From contig JAOVFP010000008.1 in assembly GCA_025738555.1 (NCBI GenBank), positions 1,054,001-1,118,000 of the forward strand: a DNA stretch of 64,000 nucleotides. Reading direction: 5' to 3'. This document shows positions 45,048 to 56,944 of the stretch, in pieces (positions within the stretch are counted from its first letter, which is position 1; each line of letters starts with the position of its first letter). The position numbers and the translations under genes are program-made. The notes below the pieces were generated by a model. It was not told the DNA's origin and searched no databases. It saw nothing but the letters and a program-made list of their open reading frames with translations. Source of the DNA: Cyathus striatus (taxonomy: Eukaryota; Basidiomycota; Agaricomycetes; Agaricales; Nidulariaceae).

Positions 45048-46970
45048 GCGAAGTACATAGCTACTTTTGGTGATCCTAATCCTTCTACTTCCTCCTCCTC
45101 ATCTCCAAGTGATTCATTGGAACCCCCTGCCAAGAAGCAAAGAGTTAGTGCAGATAAGAGTATAATTCTTAATTCTCAAAAGGAGAACATGAACCATGGT
45201 ACTCATAATCAATGTAAATAGGGTAAATAGTGGTGTTTCTAATAGTTTCACATTATATTTAATCATTGGTTCTAAAGTTAATACCATATACCTCACACTT
45301 GTTTCTTCTGCATTTCACATAACCACATTTCACATAACCAATACCAATGCAGGACCATTATTGAAACACATATACAATCATTACATAGTACTACATAAAT
45401 GCTAGAAACCTCAATATATCCTTGTCTTAGAGTGAGAAATAATTGCAAACATAAAAGAGATAAGATCTCAGATCAAATTCTGAATAAGGACTAAAGTACC
45501 TAGTTTAGCGCAACGTAGTATAAATTAAAATATGTATAATTTCACTCACACCACGTACGCTCACTAAGAAAGTGCTCCGTGGGTAAGACTCGGATGCAGG
45601 ACACTTCCGGGCGAAGTAAGGTATAGTAAATGGTGTCGAAGACCGACGCGCAAGATGGAATGCGTGCTTAGCGAACGCTTTGATGCGCGTTCCTTAATCT
45701 CAGACTTAGCACGGGCTTAGGACTTTGACTCCCGTTACACTCAGAATCTCAAGCTCGCACAAATACTCTCGCAGAACTGCTTAATGGTATTTCTCGGGGC
45801 ACAGGAGACTGCCCTCATACTACTCTACTCTACCTATTAAATATCATACAGAACTACGGCTAGAGAAACTATATAGTTGATACAAATACAGTAATTTACA
45901 CATTAGCTAAGCAGTAAGGTAGACGTTTAGACCAGATACCGGCGTCTGGGATGGACCGGAGTAAATCACAGATACACAAACATACGAGCGCCAAGAATGC
46001 GTCCATATGGGAAGATAGCGAAGGACAATAAATCGTCCTGCAGGAAGAACACTCCATACGGAGGTGTGATGCCACGCGCTTTGACGCGTGGAATGGGAAC
46101 CACTGAATAAGCCTGCCGGGAATGCCGGATCTCAGGCATAGGCTAGGCGCCTATGGCGTGCTGATGCACAGCGCTGGTACAGCGTGGTTAGATAGCGGCA
46201 ACTGCCGTGGGTCTAGTGCTCATGCCTTTTCCTATGACACAATAACATAGCTTCGATATCCTATTATTAGAATAGACGCGCACTTAGTTCGATCTCTGGC
46301 CTTACTGGTAATTACTTCCCACCAATGTCGAGAATAAACTCTGACCTCGGTGTTTCTATTCTTAGACGCTTTCCTACTTAGGCTAGTTATGTCCCTTATT
46401 AGCGCGAATCGTTCCCACGCTAGCTAACGGTCTGGGACCTCTACCTTAGCTACTAATTACAACCCAGATATATTGTACCGTTTGTAAGTAGCGCGTAGAA
46501 TATAGAAATAATGTTTTTACAGCAGGTAGAAGTACGCTAGGCGTATTAGGACAACATGTCATCAATGAATACATATGGTGCACATATGTCATATGATCAC
46601 AATATACACCAGGATAATATTGTGATCATCAGTAGGGGTGCATCAAGGGGTGCAGGTGCATATACATATATACTATTAATGAAAAATATGTCACTTTTGA
46701 CATGTACATTACAATTGCATTATATACCTGTTTCTTGAAGTTACTTTTGACTTATGGTGCATTTTAAAATCCCTATATATAGTAATAGCATAGATCTATA
46801 TATGCCTACACTCCTTAATATGCCCCTACTGATGATCACTATCGCGATCATATGACATATGTGCACCATATATATTCATTGATGACATGTTGTCCTTATC
46901 CAGAATTTGATCCGAGATCTTATCTCTTTTATGTTTGCAATTATTTCTCACTCTAAGACAAGGATATATT
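45048..46970 (-). repeat. Right arm of the long inverted repeat, with solo LTR inside
   Basis: Inverted copy of 43388-44249. In this arm the TIR element is complete, including the outer AGTACTACATAAATGCTAG found on both sides (45386 onward and to ~46995). In the left arm the outermost end is missing. The arm is interrupted by a solo LTR at 45492-46548. Confidence 0.85.
45492..46548 (-). mobile_element. Solo LTR of the outer Ty3 family, inverted
   Basis: 1,057 bp, reads TAAAGTACCTAG...GCGTATTA, the reverse complement of the outer LTR, with perfect 4-bp duplications GGAC (45488-45491, 46549-46552). The uninterrupted left arm shows the empty site. It is visibly more diverged from the two LTRs of the outer element than they are from each other. 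Confidence 0.9.
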
Positions 46971-46995
46971 GAGGTTTCTAGCATTTATGTAGTAC

Positions 46996-49789
46996 TTTAA
47001 AATCCCTATATATAGTAACCCCAGTTCACATTACACCTGGTGTTCTAGAAGGAAAATGTTCAAAAACATACTTTAACACTTGTGCATTAGGTGTAATCCT
47101 GTGTCTCCCCCTTCTCCATTTGGAAGTCTCGCAAGTCAAGCACTTGTCCTCAAATCAATCATTGCACTGATCCAACACTAACCAGCTTCACAGGTGGATG
47201 TGTCAATTTCACCATACTTGGTCTTAAACATCTGGAAAGCATACATGTAACAAAGTGCTGCATGTAAGAGTCAAGACTGTACACCCTTCTCAATGCAGCA
47301 CCAAAGTGAATTTAAATGAAAACAGAAGCATGAGTTTCATGTTGTTGTGTGAGATGCTGCCATTTGAGAGCATCCTTCCATTTACAGAGACAGTAATGAT
47401 AAAAGTGAGCTTGGTGAGGGATTGGAAATGGTAAGTAATCAGTGCCGCACTGGATTATATAAAACTCACAATAGCAGTGGAACTCTTCATTGCTTCTTCA
47501 CACCAATGCTATACATGTCTACATGTAAGGTGAAGTAGGGCATACTGGCATAGTGAATGTAACTCAGGTGTACAGAACACTGAGAAGCTTGCCTATCCAT
47601 ATAAATTTTCTCATGCGCACTTCCTCAGATGGTGGACGATCCCCAACATTCCTTTCTGTGCAACACCCACCTCGAATCCTACATCAAGGCCTCCTACCAA
47701 TTCCCAATGTTGACAACACTCTCAATGACCACCCAAAGTTCACTTAAGAGGGAACCTGGAAGTACCCTACTCCAGTGTGCACACCCCTAATGATGCCAGA
47801 GACTAGACTTCTCTCTATTGCATTCTACAGGTATGCCCTCACATCATTTCCATCCATTTTTTGCTAATTGTTCTCCCCCAGCTTTAGCCTCTCACCTTAC
47901 ATGTAGACTTCAGGCACAATAGGGAGCTCTATGCAACCTTCACATTCACCAACCAGATTTGGATTTGTGACATTTCCTTTCTCCTTACTTTGCACAAGCC
48001 TGGCCTTTTGAAAGTCCTTTCATTTCTAATGTACTCCTACAATGATCTCCCGTTATCCTCCATCACTTTGCCTCAGGTATTGGAATGGGCATTCTGAAGT
48101 AGACTGTATAAAGATCATATTTCAAAGCTCGAGTTGGCTTTTGTACATTCCCTGCCCCCTCCATTCCCTTAACTAAAGAATTGAATGATAGTGCTCATAC
48201 TTTGAATGCTATAACCTTCAACTACCCGACTTTCACATGTTCATAGACCACTGCAAGGAGGAGCACATTTCTTGTAGTCAGCCTCTATGGGGGTGCATCG
48301 GCGTCTGGCATAGGAATGTTGAAGAGGCTGAAGAAAGTGATTTGTCCTATGCTGACTCTGAGCTCATTTAATACTTCCTGTGCTTTATTGGTGTTTTTGG
48401 GGTTAGGGGCCTACTATGCCTACCTCTCCTACCTCTCCATCACTTACACCAACTACACCAAGCACACCAAGCACATCTACATCCCTATTCACTCTGTCCT
48501 TACCATACTCTGGTAAATATTTGATAACACTTGGTTGCACCTCATGGATTGACCATGCTGGATTTGGAGAAAGAGCAGCTGGAGTCGAGTATGTAGATGG
48601 TATGGGTGGAGGTGTTGTTTTTGGTGTTAAAGGTTCGTTTTTTTTTCTGTTTATTTGATTCTTTTTGTTGTGGTTTCTTTCATTTCATTTCAGAACTTCG
48701 ACTTTTTTCCCCTTCTTCAATTTGCTTCCCCTCCTTCAATTTGTTTCCCCTCCTTCAATTCATTTCTCCCCCTTCATTTTACCCAGCTTCAGTTCTCCTC
48801 TTCAATTTCTGATCTCTCATTCCCCCTACATTTTTCCCTCCCCATCCTAGCTATACCTATACTAATGTATCTAAACAGACTTCTGACAAGGTGCCCTCAG
48901 AGGTCTTGATATCCATGGTGCAAGGAATGATACCACCACAACTATTCTATGGGCTTGGAGTTTTTTAGTTCATTCTTCCCCCCTCTCACTCTTTTGGACT
49001 GTAGCCAATATGGTGTAAAGGCAACAGTAAGTCCTATGCCTACAACTCTACATTAATCATTGGTGCATGGCACCATAACAAGTGATGTGGTTTTTTCCAT
49101 CTGTAGAAGAACTCATCTTTGTTATTCTCTTTCTCCTTTTACTTTGCATCTGCTCATGTGTTACATGTGTAATACTATGTTTTGTAGTGTCAAGGACCTA
49201 GTTGCCTACAGCTCTATATAAATGGTGCTAACTGTATTATCTTACTTACTTGGGTGGCTGTGTTACTTTACAATTCTTCATTCACCATTGGAGTTTGACT
49301 GCAATAGAATATGTTGTTCTAGGCTGAACTCAACTCACCTTTAACATATATAGTACATGAGTTTGCACAGTAGAAGCACAGTAACATGTGTTGTAGTGTA
49401 GGCAATAGTTACATGTGATTACCTTGAGGACATTACTATTAATACAGTCATTTTAATTAGTTTTTCTCTATTCTTCTGCTAGTTAATTCCAGACTTGCAA
49501 TAAGATTCACTTCTTCTTTATTTGAGTGTTTGAGTTTGAGTTTGAGCATTTTGCTTGTCTGTTGCTAACAGAGATAAAGGCCAAGACGAAATCCTGACAC
49601 TCAATTCCTAGTCCAATTGAGCACTTCTGTACCTTTAATAACATTAAATCATTAAATTAATATACATTCATTAAATGAGAAATACTCACATCTCTGAATA
49701 CCTTTGCTAAGCTATTCCAGTCCTCTCTTGAATATATTTGCACAGATGTATGAGTTAAGTATGCAAGCTAAGAGTTAGTTAGATATGTA
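46996..49789. other. CpG-poor region without a supported gene
   Basis: Short frames at 47553-47747 and 48416-48658 (SPTSPSLTPTTPSTPSTSTS) are low-complexity or isolated. At 46996-47017 a copy of TTAAAATCCCTATATATAG from inside the adjacent TIR element is repeated. I see no complete gene. Confidence 0.35.
48707..48780. repeat. Pyrimidine-rich ~20-bp tandem repeat
   Basis: About four imperfect copies of TTCCCCTCCTTCAATTTG. Confidence 0.65.
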
Positions 49790-50158
49790 TCACATTCCCA
49801 TGACACAAGGGCCCACTCTAAGCCACAGCTCCCCCAAATTGACTATCAAAGCCCTCACACTATAGTGTACACCTGTAATTGCAAGTGAAGTAATTGGGAT
49901 TGAATTTGGATTACTGGCAGGTAGCTGTAGCTGTTTTGCAATAAGTGGGGTCTGGCTGCCCTTTGAACCATGTTTAAACTTGCAGGAACTTGATAATCTT
50001 TGGACAAGTCCACTTTTTAGTTTGTGTTCCTTAGCTTCACTAGCAGTGAAATCAGCCCAGAGTCCAAGAACCTTGAAGTTGAATGGGTAAGTCCCATATT
50101 TCTCCAGACCCCACATGATTGTAATAAAATGGGCTTTTCCTTTAACAAGTTCTGGCAT
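49790..50158 (-). pseudogene. Unrecognised coding remnant
   Basis: Minus-strand frame of 122 codons with protein-like composition (IMWGLEKYGTYPFNFK, LGLWADFTASEAKEHKLKSG). There is no neighbouring exon and no domain I can name. It lies in CpG-poor DNA between repeats and is probably a fragment. Confidence 0.22.
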
Positions 50159-50605
50159 AATATAAAGCAGAAGCAGTCACTGGTGAATGTGGAAGGTAAT
50201 ACTGGGTATCATGAAGTTGGAATGAAGGAATCAACAGAGGAATCAATGAACATGCAATGTGTGCACATGCTTGCCAAACAATGCTGTTGCCAAACAATGT
50301 GTTAAAATACCATGGAATCAACAAACACACATTGCCAATGGTGCTGTTGCCAAACGGTGTGTCAATACCAGGGATCAGCAGGCACACAATGCACGCATGT
50401 GTTTGCCAAACAATAGGGGAAATCAAAGCTGGCTGTTTTGTTGTGCAAAAACATTTGATCATTGTGTGTGAACAACATTTTGTTTTGTGCCAGCTTTGAC
50501 AACCCCAGATCACATTAGTACAAACAACTGCTTTTGGCCAATACACTTAGATGGAGATTAAAATTACTGATGTGCAGAGTAAGTACCTGATAAGTTGAAT
50601 GTTAA
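50159..50605. repeat. Degenerate repeats of GTTGCCAAACAATG
   Basis: TGCTGTTGCCAAACAATGTG recurs at about 50281, 50341 (CCAAACGGTGTG) and, in part, at 50265 and 50403 (TTGCCAAACAAT). No gene is supported. The stretch ends at the start of the LTR at 50606. Confidence 0.45.
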
Positions 50606-51213
50606 TGTCATATCCATGACAATCCCTGTACCATTGGAGTCAACTCCGGGTTTACTCTGCTTTTAGTATGTTTCCTCCAGACTATGTATACTTGTTATAT
50701 ATCAAACTCTCCTTACTAATGTTTACTTGTAACTGTTTACTTGTTCCTTCCCTTTAATATTACTACCTCATTCTCCGGCTGTGGCCATTTCTCCTATGAC
50801 TATAATCTAGAGGTGTACTACTAGTTTACCATGTTCTACATTTCATAGAGTTTACTTACCCCTAGGATGCCACATACCCATGGGCATTACTCTGCATGCA
50901 TTCGGACAAAGTAGTTTACTATATAAACTACTCCTGTAATGTAGATAGACTTCAGTTTCAAATCAACTACGTTTACACCCTTCTCCCACTTGGGCCTTGA
51001 GCCAACTCCGCTATTTTGCCACTTACTCCGCTTTGTTCTAAATACAGAACTGGAAGTCCAAGGGGCGCAACACACAAGTTGAAGCCAACGTTCCACTACT
51101 CCTGTACTTGTTCACTATCTCCACACACCCTACTAATGTTGTACAAGTTACTCCGCTATTAGACTATCTACTCCGAGGTTCTTGTCCTTAGTGGAATAGA
51201 ACAGGACGTGACA
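50606..51213 (+). repeat. Forward LTR of the truncated chromovirus-related element
   Basis: 608 bp, TG...CA. It contains ACTCCGCT-type repeats (51005-51180) and TATATAAACTACTCC near 50919-50934, a possible TATA region. Confidence 0.85.
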
Positions 51214-51265
51214 GTATTTGAAACTCACTCCCTTGGATCTTCTCTGCATTTTTGTCTTTTCTCCG

Positions 51266-52939
51266 ATGGCTACTCATACCGAGACTGCTCATCAATGCAG
51301 CCACCAGCAGCAAACAATCCCGCTGCAAGCCCAACACAGTAATCATTTGGCTTCTCAGCAATCTGCTGCTCAATGTACGACTACCGTTCCGCAACCTCTT
51401 TCTGTTTCTCGTTCTCCTGTTCCAGAGTCAGCCAGTGCATTGGTCTCAAGAATTCCTGTCTCAGCTGGACATGCTCAACAGGTGCTGCAACCAGGATTTG
51501 AGTATGTCAGCAATGCCCAACCCATGCCACTTGTTTTTCCATTTGACCCAACACTCATTCCACATGCTACCATTGACTCCGACCTGCAAGCTCCAACTCC
51601 GGGTCTAGTACCTTCTAAAGCACCTATACCTTCAGGTGCTGGAAGTGCTCTGCCACCACCTCCACCCAGAGATAATGGCAATGGGGGCAATGGTTATGAA
51701 TCATCTGAGGACGGCTCCAACCATGAGCCCTCTGATGATAATTCTCAGTTTGGTGACATTGAGGATGAAGTTCCTCCCTCTGATCATGGAGATTCTGCAG
51801 GCCATGGAGGAACTCCTCCTGGTGGGCCTGGCAGACCTGGAGGCTCTGGTCCTTCATCTCATGGCTCTTCTCACTCCTCTCACTCATCCTCCTACCACCC
51901 TCATTGACGTCGTTATGACGGAGAAGACATGGTTGGTGCTCTGACTACCATAGTCGAGCACATTATGGATCGGCCACCTCCTACTCCTGCACCATGTGAC
52001 AAGAAAGTCAAAGCACCTGACATCTTTGATGGCTCTAGCACCGATAAGCTGGATGCATTCCTAACTCAGTGCCACCTGAATTTCCAGAACAACCCCCACC
52101 TTTACAACAGTGACCAGGTGAAAGTTGACTATACATTAACTTTTCTCTGGGGATCTGCAGGGGCTTTGTTCAGTTCACATCTGGATGAGGATGTTTATGA
52201 ATGTTGGATGGATGATTGGCTCTTTTTTGTTAGTTTGCTCCGGACTCACTTTGGACAAACTAACCCCTGAGCAGAGGCTGAACTGGAGATTCGTGCACTG
52301 AAGATGGAAAACAACCATCACATCACTTCATATGAAATCTATTTCAACAAGTATGCTACCTTGTTGAACTGGGATGACCCATCCCTCACCTCACAATACT
52401 ACTATGGGTTATGTCTGTGCATTAAGGACAAAATCTCCGGCAGGGAGATTCCTCGTCCTGAATCCCTTCAGCCTATGAAGGCTTTGGCCCAGGGCTTTGA
52501 TCAGCGCCATTGGGAGCGCAGTACCAAGCATACCATTGAGGAGAGACATCACAAGGTTGCTGCTGCACCTTCCAAGACTCTTCCTCCGGTCTCCAACAAT
52601 AGGAACCAGGGAAACACTCCTGCAGAGCCTGCTGCCTCCACCTCTAATGCCACATCAGTACCCACTCCCAGCACTTCCTCTGGGTCTACATCCCAACCAC
52701 ATCATCCTGCCTCTCAAGGCTCAGACTTAACAGGTAAATTAGGACCTGATGGTAAGTTGACTCCGAAGGAGTGCAAACGTTATTTGGACAACAAGCTCTG
52801 CTTGTTTTGTGCTAAAGCTGGACACATGGCTAAGGATTGCCACAAGGCTACATCCATGGCTGCAAGAGCACGCGCTGCTGCTATTTCCTCTGAGGCATCT
52901 GCCTTGGTGAGCCCCACTACAGGGAGTTCAAAAAAATAG
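51266..52939 (+). pseudogene. Gag of the truncated chromovirus-related element
   Basis: ATG at 51266 (MATHTETAHQCSHQQQ). Capsid-like region FDGSSTDKLDAFLTQCHLNF and CCHC knuckle CLFCAKAGHMAKDC align with the inner chromovirus gag. In-frame TGA at 51905-51907 and 52268-52270 break it; the second is consistent with CGA to TGA. The frame ends at TCA AAA AAA TAG; the protease frame is -1 from there. Confidence 0.75.
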
Positions 52940-54265
52940 AGCGCAGTCCTTGTAACTCTGCACAAGTCAAGGGTTGCATTCCTTTCACTTGTGCTCTCAT
53001 GGAGGTAAGACTTAACACATCTGCTCTTTCTGACCCTCAGGCTGTACATATACCACTCTCCTCTCCATCTCCTATAACACTGAACACTTTACTTACCTAT
53101 GCTGCCCTTATTGACTCCAGCTCCACTCACTGTTTAATTGACTCATTCTTCGTCCAGAGAAATCACCTACCTACCACTCCTATAACCCCGATAGCATTAT
53201 GACTGTTTGACGGCACCACAAACTCTACTCTTACAGAAAGTACTACTTTGCCTGTAACATTTCCATCTGGTGAATGCATCTCCCTTGCACTTTATGTAAC
53301 TCTGCTTGATTCTCCTTGTTCCATGGTTCTAGGATTTAACTGGCTCTCCCAATACAATCCATTGATTGACTGGGTACAGAGACACATACTTCACTTCCAA
53401 ACCACTGTTACAGAGGAATTATCTCCACTTTCGTCGACCTCTGCTCCGAAGGATACTCCTTCATTGCCACTTGCTTCACCAGATGAACCATCTTTTCCTC
53501 TGCTGGACTCATGTCCTCCTCTGAGCATCTCTATGATTAATGCTGCCGCATTTCTTAGAGCTAGCAAACTTGAAAGGTCTCATACCTTCAGGATACATCT
53601 CAGTGCTGTAGTCTCTGTGTCTGCTGCTGCCACTATGGCCACAGAGACCATTGACCTTTCTAATGTTCCCTCAGACTACCACGAGTTTACTGATGTCTTC
53701 AGCAAGAACCAAGCAGATACACTTGCTCCACACTGTTCTTACGATCATAAAATCAATTTGGACAAAGGCTCTTCTCCTCCAGTTGGTATGATCTATTCCC
53801 TTTCCCAATCTGAGCTTGGATCTTTACGGGAGTTCATTGACAAACATTTCCATATTGGCTTCATACGTCCTTCACATTCTCTGCATGGAGCACCAGTGCT
53901 CTTTGTCCAGAAGAAGGATGGTTCACTTCAGCTTTGTGTCAATTTCCATGGACTCAATGCCATTTCCAAGAAGGATAGGTACCCTCTCCCTCTCATTGCC
54001 GACCTCCTTGATAGTCCTCACAAGGCTCAAATTTATTCTAAAATCGACCTCCGCCATGCTTACCATCTTGTCCGTATCACTGACGGAGATGAATGGAAGA
54101 CTGCTTTTTGCACTTGCTATGGCTCATTTGAATGGCTAGTAATGCCATTTGGACTTACCAATGCACCTGCAGCCTTTCAACATTTTATGAACGACATCTT
54201 CAAGGATTTACTTGACATGTGCATAATAGTTTACCTCGACGACATCCTTATCTACTCCAATAACT
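52940..54265 (+). pseudogene. Protease and partial RT of the truncated element
   Basis: The protease motif reads LIDSSSTHC, so the Gly of the DSG triad is changed. TGA at 53201-53203 interrupts IAL-LFDGTT. RT motifs APVLFVQKKDGSLQLCVNF and VMPFGLTNAP precede [10 protein letters not shown], directly after which the inverted LTR begins. RNase H, integrase and chromodomain are absent. Many Arg to His/Gln/Cys changes relative to the inner chromovirus are CpG transitions. Confidence 0.75.
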
Positions 54266-54878
54266 TGTCATGTCCCGTTCTATTCCACTAGGGACAAGAA
54301 CCTTGGAGTAGATAGTCTAATAGAAGCGGAGTAACTTGCACATGTTAGTAGAGTGCGTGGAGGTAGTGAATGAGTATGGGAGTAGTAGAACATTGGCTTC
54401 AACTTGTGTGTTGCACCCCTTGGACTTCCAGTTCCATATTTAGAATAAAGCGGAGTAAGTGGCAAAACAGCGGAGTTGGCTCAAGGCCCAAGTGGGAGAA
54501 AGGGTGTAAACGTAGTTGATTTGAAACTGAAGTATAGATACATTACAGGAGTAGTTTATATAGTAAACTACTTTGTCCGAATGCATGCAGAGTAATGCCC
54601 ATGGGTATGTGGCATCCTAGGGGTAAGTAAACTCCATGAAATGTAGAACATGGTAAACTAGTAGTACGCCTCTAGATTATAGTCATAGGAGAAATGGCCA
54701 TGGCCAGAGAACGAGGTAGTAATATTTAAGGGAAGGAACAAGTAAACAGTTACAAGTAAACATTAGTAAGGTGAGAGTTTGATATATAACAAGTATACAT
54801 AGTCCAGAGGAAACGTACTAAAAGCAGAGTAAACCCAGAGTTGACTCCAATGGTACAGGGATTGTCACAGATATGACA
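54266..54878 (-). repeat. Inverted LTR of the truncated element
   Basis: 613 bp, the reverse complement of 50606-51213 with scattered differences. Its outer end lies inside a minus-strand coding frame. Confidence 0.85.
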
Positions 54879-55128
54879 GATCATTGACATCTGTGTAGTC
54901 TCCAAAGCAGATAATCCTGTCTTCACACCAGTTCTCTTCGTGATTTTGACGGAGGATGTTGAGGAGGCCGATTGGATCATAAGAAAAGAACCACTCTGGG
55001 AGTTTGGTTCCACTCTCAAAATTGACTTTTTCATGCTTGTCAATATTGTAGAAACACCAGTATTGTCTCATTGATGATGGTGGAGGTGAAAGAGAAGTTG
55101 GGTTGGAGGATGCACTTGGAGGAGGCAT
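54865..55128 (-). pseudogene. Unrecognised gene truncated by the LTR
   Basis: ATG at 55128 opens MPPPSASSNPTSLSPPPSSM, then YWCFYNIDKHEKVNFESG, LPEWFF, GLLNILRQNHEENW and DRIICFGDYTDVNDL. At 54878 the frame enters the LTR and stops after three codons. The composition is that of a real protein, but I cannot name a family. The missing 3' part was not found to the left of the element. Confidence 0.5.
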
Positions 55129-56118
55129 ACAAGGGAGTTATCAATGAATCAATGCTGAGTGGCCTTCTATATACTTGACCATGTTGAACAAAAGGCGACT
55201 GAGTAGTAGAAGCTGCAAGTGTGCACAGGATAAGTGGTAGTTACATACACACATACATAAATAATTTTTGTTGCATGTGAACACCTGGAGAGTCTGGAAT
55301 AAGCACTGTATTTAGGCACTACCTATGGCTATTGCATACATGTCCAATGGCAGACAGTTTGCCTGATTTTATTCTACTGCTCATACTGTTATAAATATAA
55401 CTTGTCTATTTATTGTCTATGATAGATTGGATTTATAGCTCAACATTATGAGTGGATGTTTATAATTCATTTATAGACAATGTGATGTGGTACTTTGTAC
55501 TTTCAGAGAAGCTTATGCAAATATTATACTCATATATGTTGAAAAACAAGTGATCTGTTTATATGCCAGCTATGTAATAACAACAATACATTATTTATGT
55601 GCTACTTATTTAATGGGGTGACGATACAACATTACTTACAGTTTGCTCACAACTAACTAGAACCACTATGAGCTTCAGTGCTCGACAGCAAGCAACATGT
55701 GGCAATTGTATGTTTAACTATTGAACCTGAACTGTGAATAACCTGACAGCATCTTCTTCCAGCATTCATGGATGGATGACTAGAGTTTTACATTTGTGGC
55801 GAATCGCGAAGGTATGAGATCTGGATTTACATGTGACTTGGTACAATACAAGACATTTTCAACAGCTTATGTAAATCCATATGTTGTCCATACATGTGTT
55901 TACTACAGAAGCTCTGAGAATCGGACTTGTGAAGCATATTGTTGTACTTATCGTGAAATTCTGGAGGCAGTGGCGCTTTACGTCAAATCATATAAAAGGC
56001 CAGTTGAGTGACCCACCAGCAAATGTTCAATACACACATCTTCAATCACAACTCTCATAGTGCCCTAGTTCAACTCTTATCTGCTGCTTTCCATTATCCA
56101 GTCAAATACCCTTGAATC
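55129..56118. promoter_or_regulatory. Intergenic region with a TATA box for the following gene
   Basis: No firm gene. TATAAAAG at 55991-55998 lies about 120 bp before the ATG at 56119. A 72-codon frame at 55796-56011 (Cys- and Tyr-rich) overlaps this site and is doubtful. Confidence 0.4.
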
Positions 56119-56794
56119 ATGTCTTTTTTCAGTGACCCTCACATGGTGACCAATAGCCACAATATCAATAAATCGTACTTAGTGACTGAATCATCAGGAA
56201 CAATACTGGTGATTACCACAGAATATCTCACTGGAGCTACATCTACGGTTACATTGTAAGTTTTAAACATTGTCTTCAGCATTTTGCACTTAACCCTTAC
56301 AAACATTTAGTCAAGATCTGCAGAGTGGGAGAATGAATAATCGTATTGTGATTTTACTCAACAGGCATTATATACTCCCAGTGGGATGGGTTTTCATTTG
56401 AGTCATCTATACCAGATTTTTTCAAAGTACCAATACACGGCACTTCATATTATACTATTTTTGTGAACCTCCAATCTCAAACAGGTCGGATCGATTTCTT
56501 TAGGGGAGACAATGACAGACTCGTTGTAAGTGAGATTTATGTTTGTGCATGTACATGCTGAGAGTTGCCATGTGTAGTTTTGGTACAGAGATAGCACACA
56601 GCCTGCAGTAACACAGCAAGTAGGTCGACACTGTGGAGGAGATAAATGGGAAAACATTGACCTAACATACTTCCCCTGTAAGTTATTCATCATCCATCTC
56701 ACTGCTGTCATATACTATAATGCTTACTCTTCATTCAATAGGGATCTTCATCAGTATGAATATGGCAGGTGTGCTTTTTGGGGAACATCTCTAA
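56119..56794 (+). CDS. Small spliced gene, ~154 aa, unrecognised
   Basis: Exons 56119-56255, 56311-56324, 56365-56525, 56578-56677 and 56742-56794 join in one frame (465 bp) across four GT-AG introns of 40-64 bp. The predicted product starts MSFFSDPHMVTNSHNINKS and is rich in Ser/Thr, aromatic and beta-prone residues (YYTIFVNLQSQTGRIDFF, DKWENIDLTYFPW), without signal peptide or named domain. A further intron at 56768-56818 would give an alternative end three codons shorter. The 14-bp exon and 40-bp intron are the weakest points. Confidence 0.45.
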
Positions 56795-56944
56795 ATAATA
56801 TTTGTCTGATATTTGAAGGCACCTGACAGAAACCTTCTAAAATAACTGTATTCTATGCAATGTGTATCATCTGAGTGATGTAGTATATTATACATGTGAC
56901 AGAATGAAAAACATTACTAATGCTAGAAGCTATGCAGTGTATTG

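Larger units (their letters stand above)
50606..54878 (+). mobile_element. Truncated chromovirus-related element with head-to-head LTRs
   Basis: LTR 50606-51213 is forward (TGTCATATCC...GACGTGACA). The second LTR (54266-54878) is in the opposite direction. Between them lie gag, protease and only the first part of RT. A normal element would have direct LTRs, so the right end arose by rearrangement or by insertion of a second, inverted element. The outer flanks (GTTAA and GATCA) show no target-site duplication. Confidence 0.8.

Noticed and set aside
50257..50420. CRISPR-like or regularly spaced repeats
   Set aside because: Copies of GTTGCCAAACAATG are degenerate and irregularly spaced, and the genome is eukaryotic.
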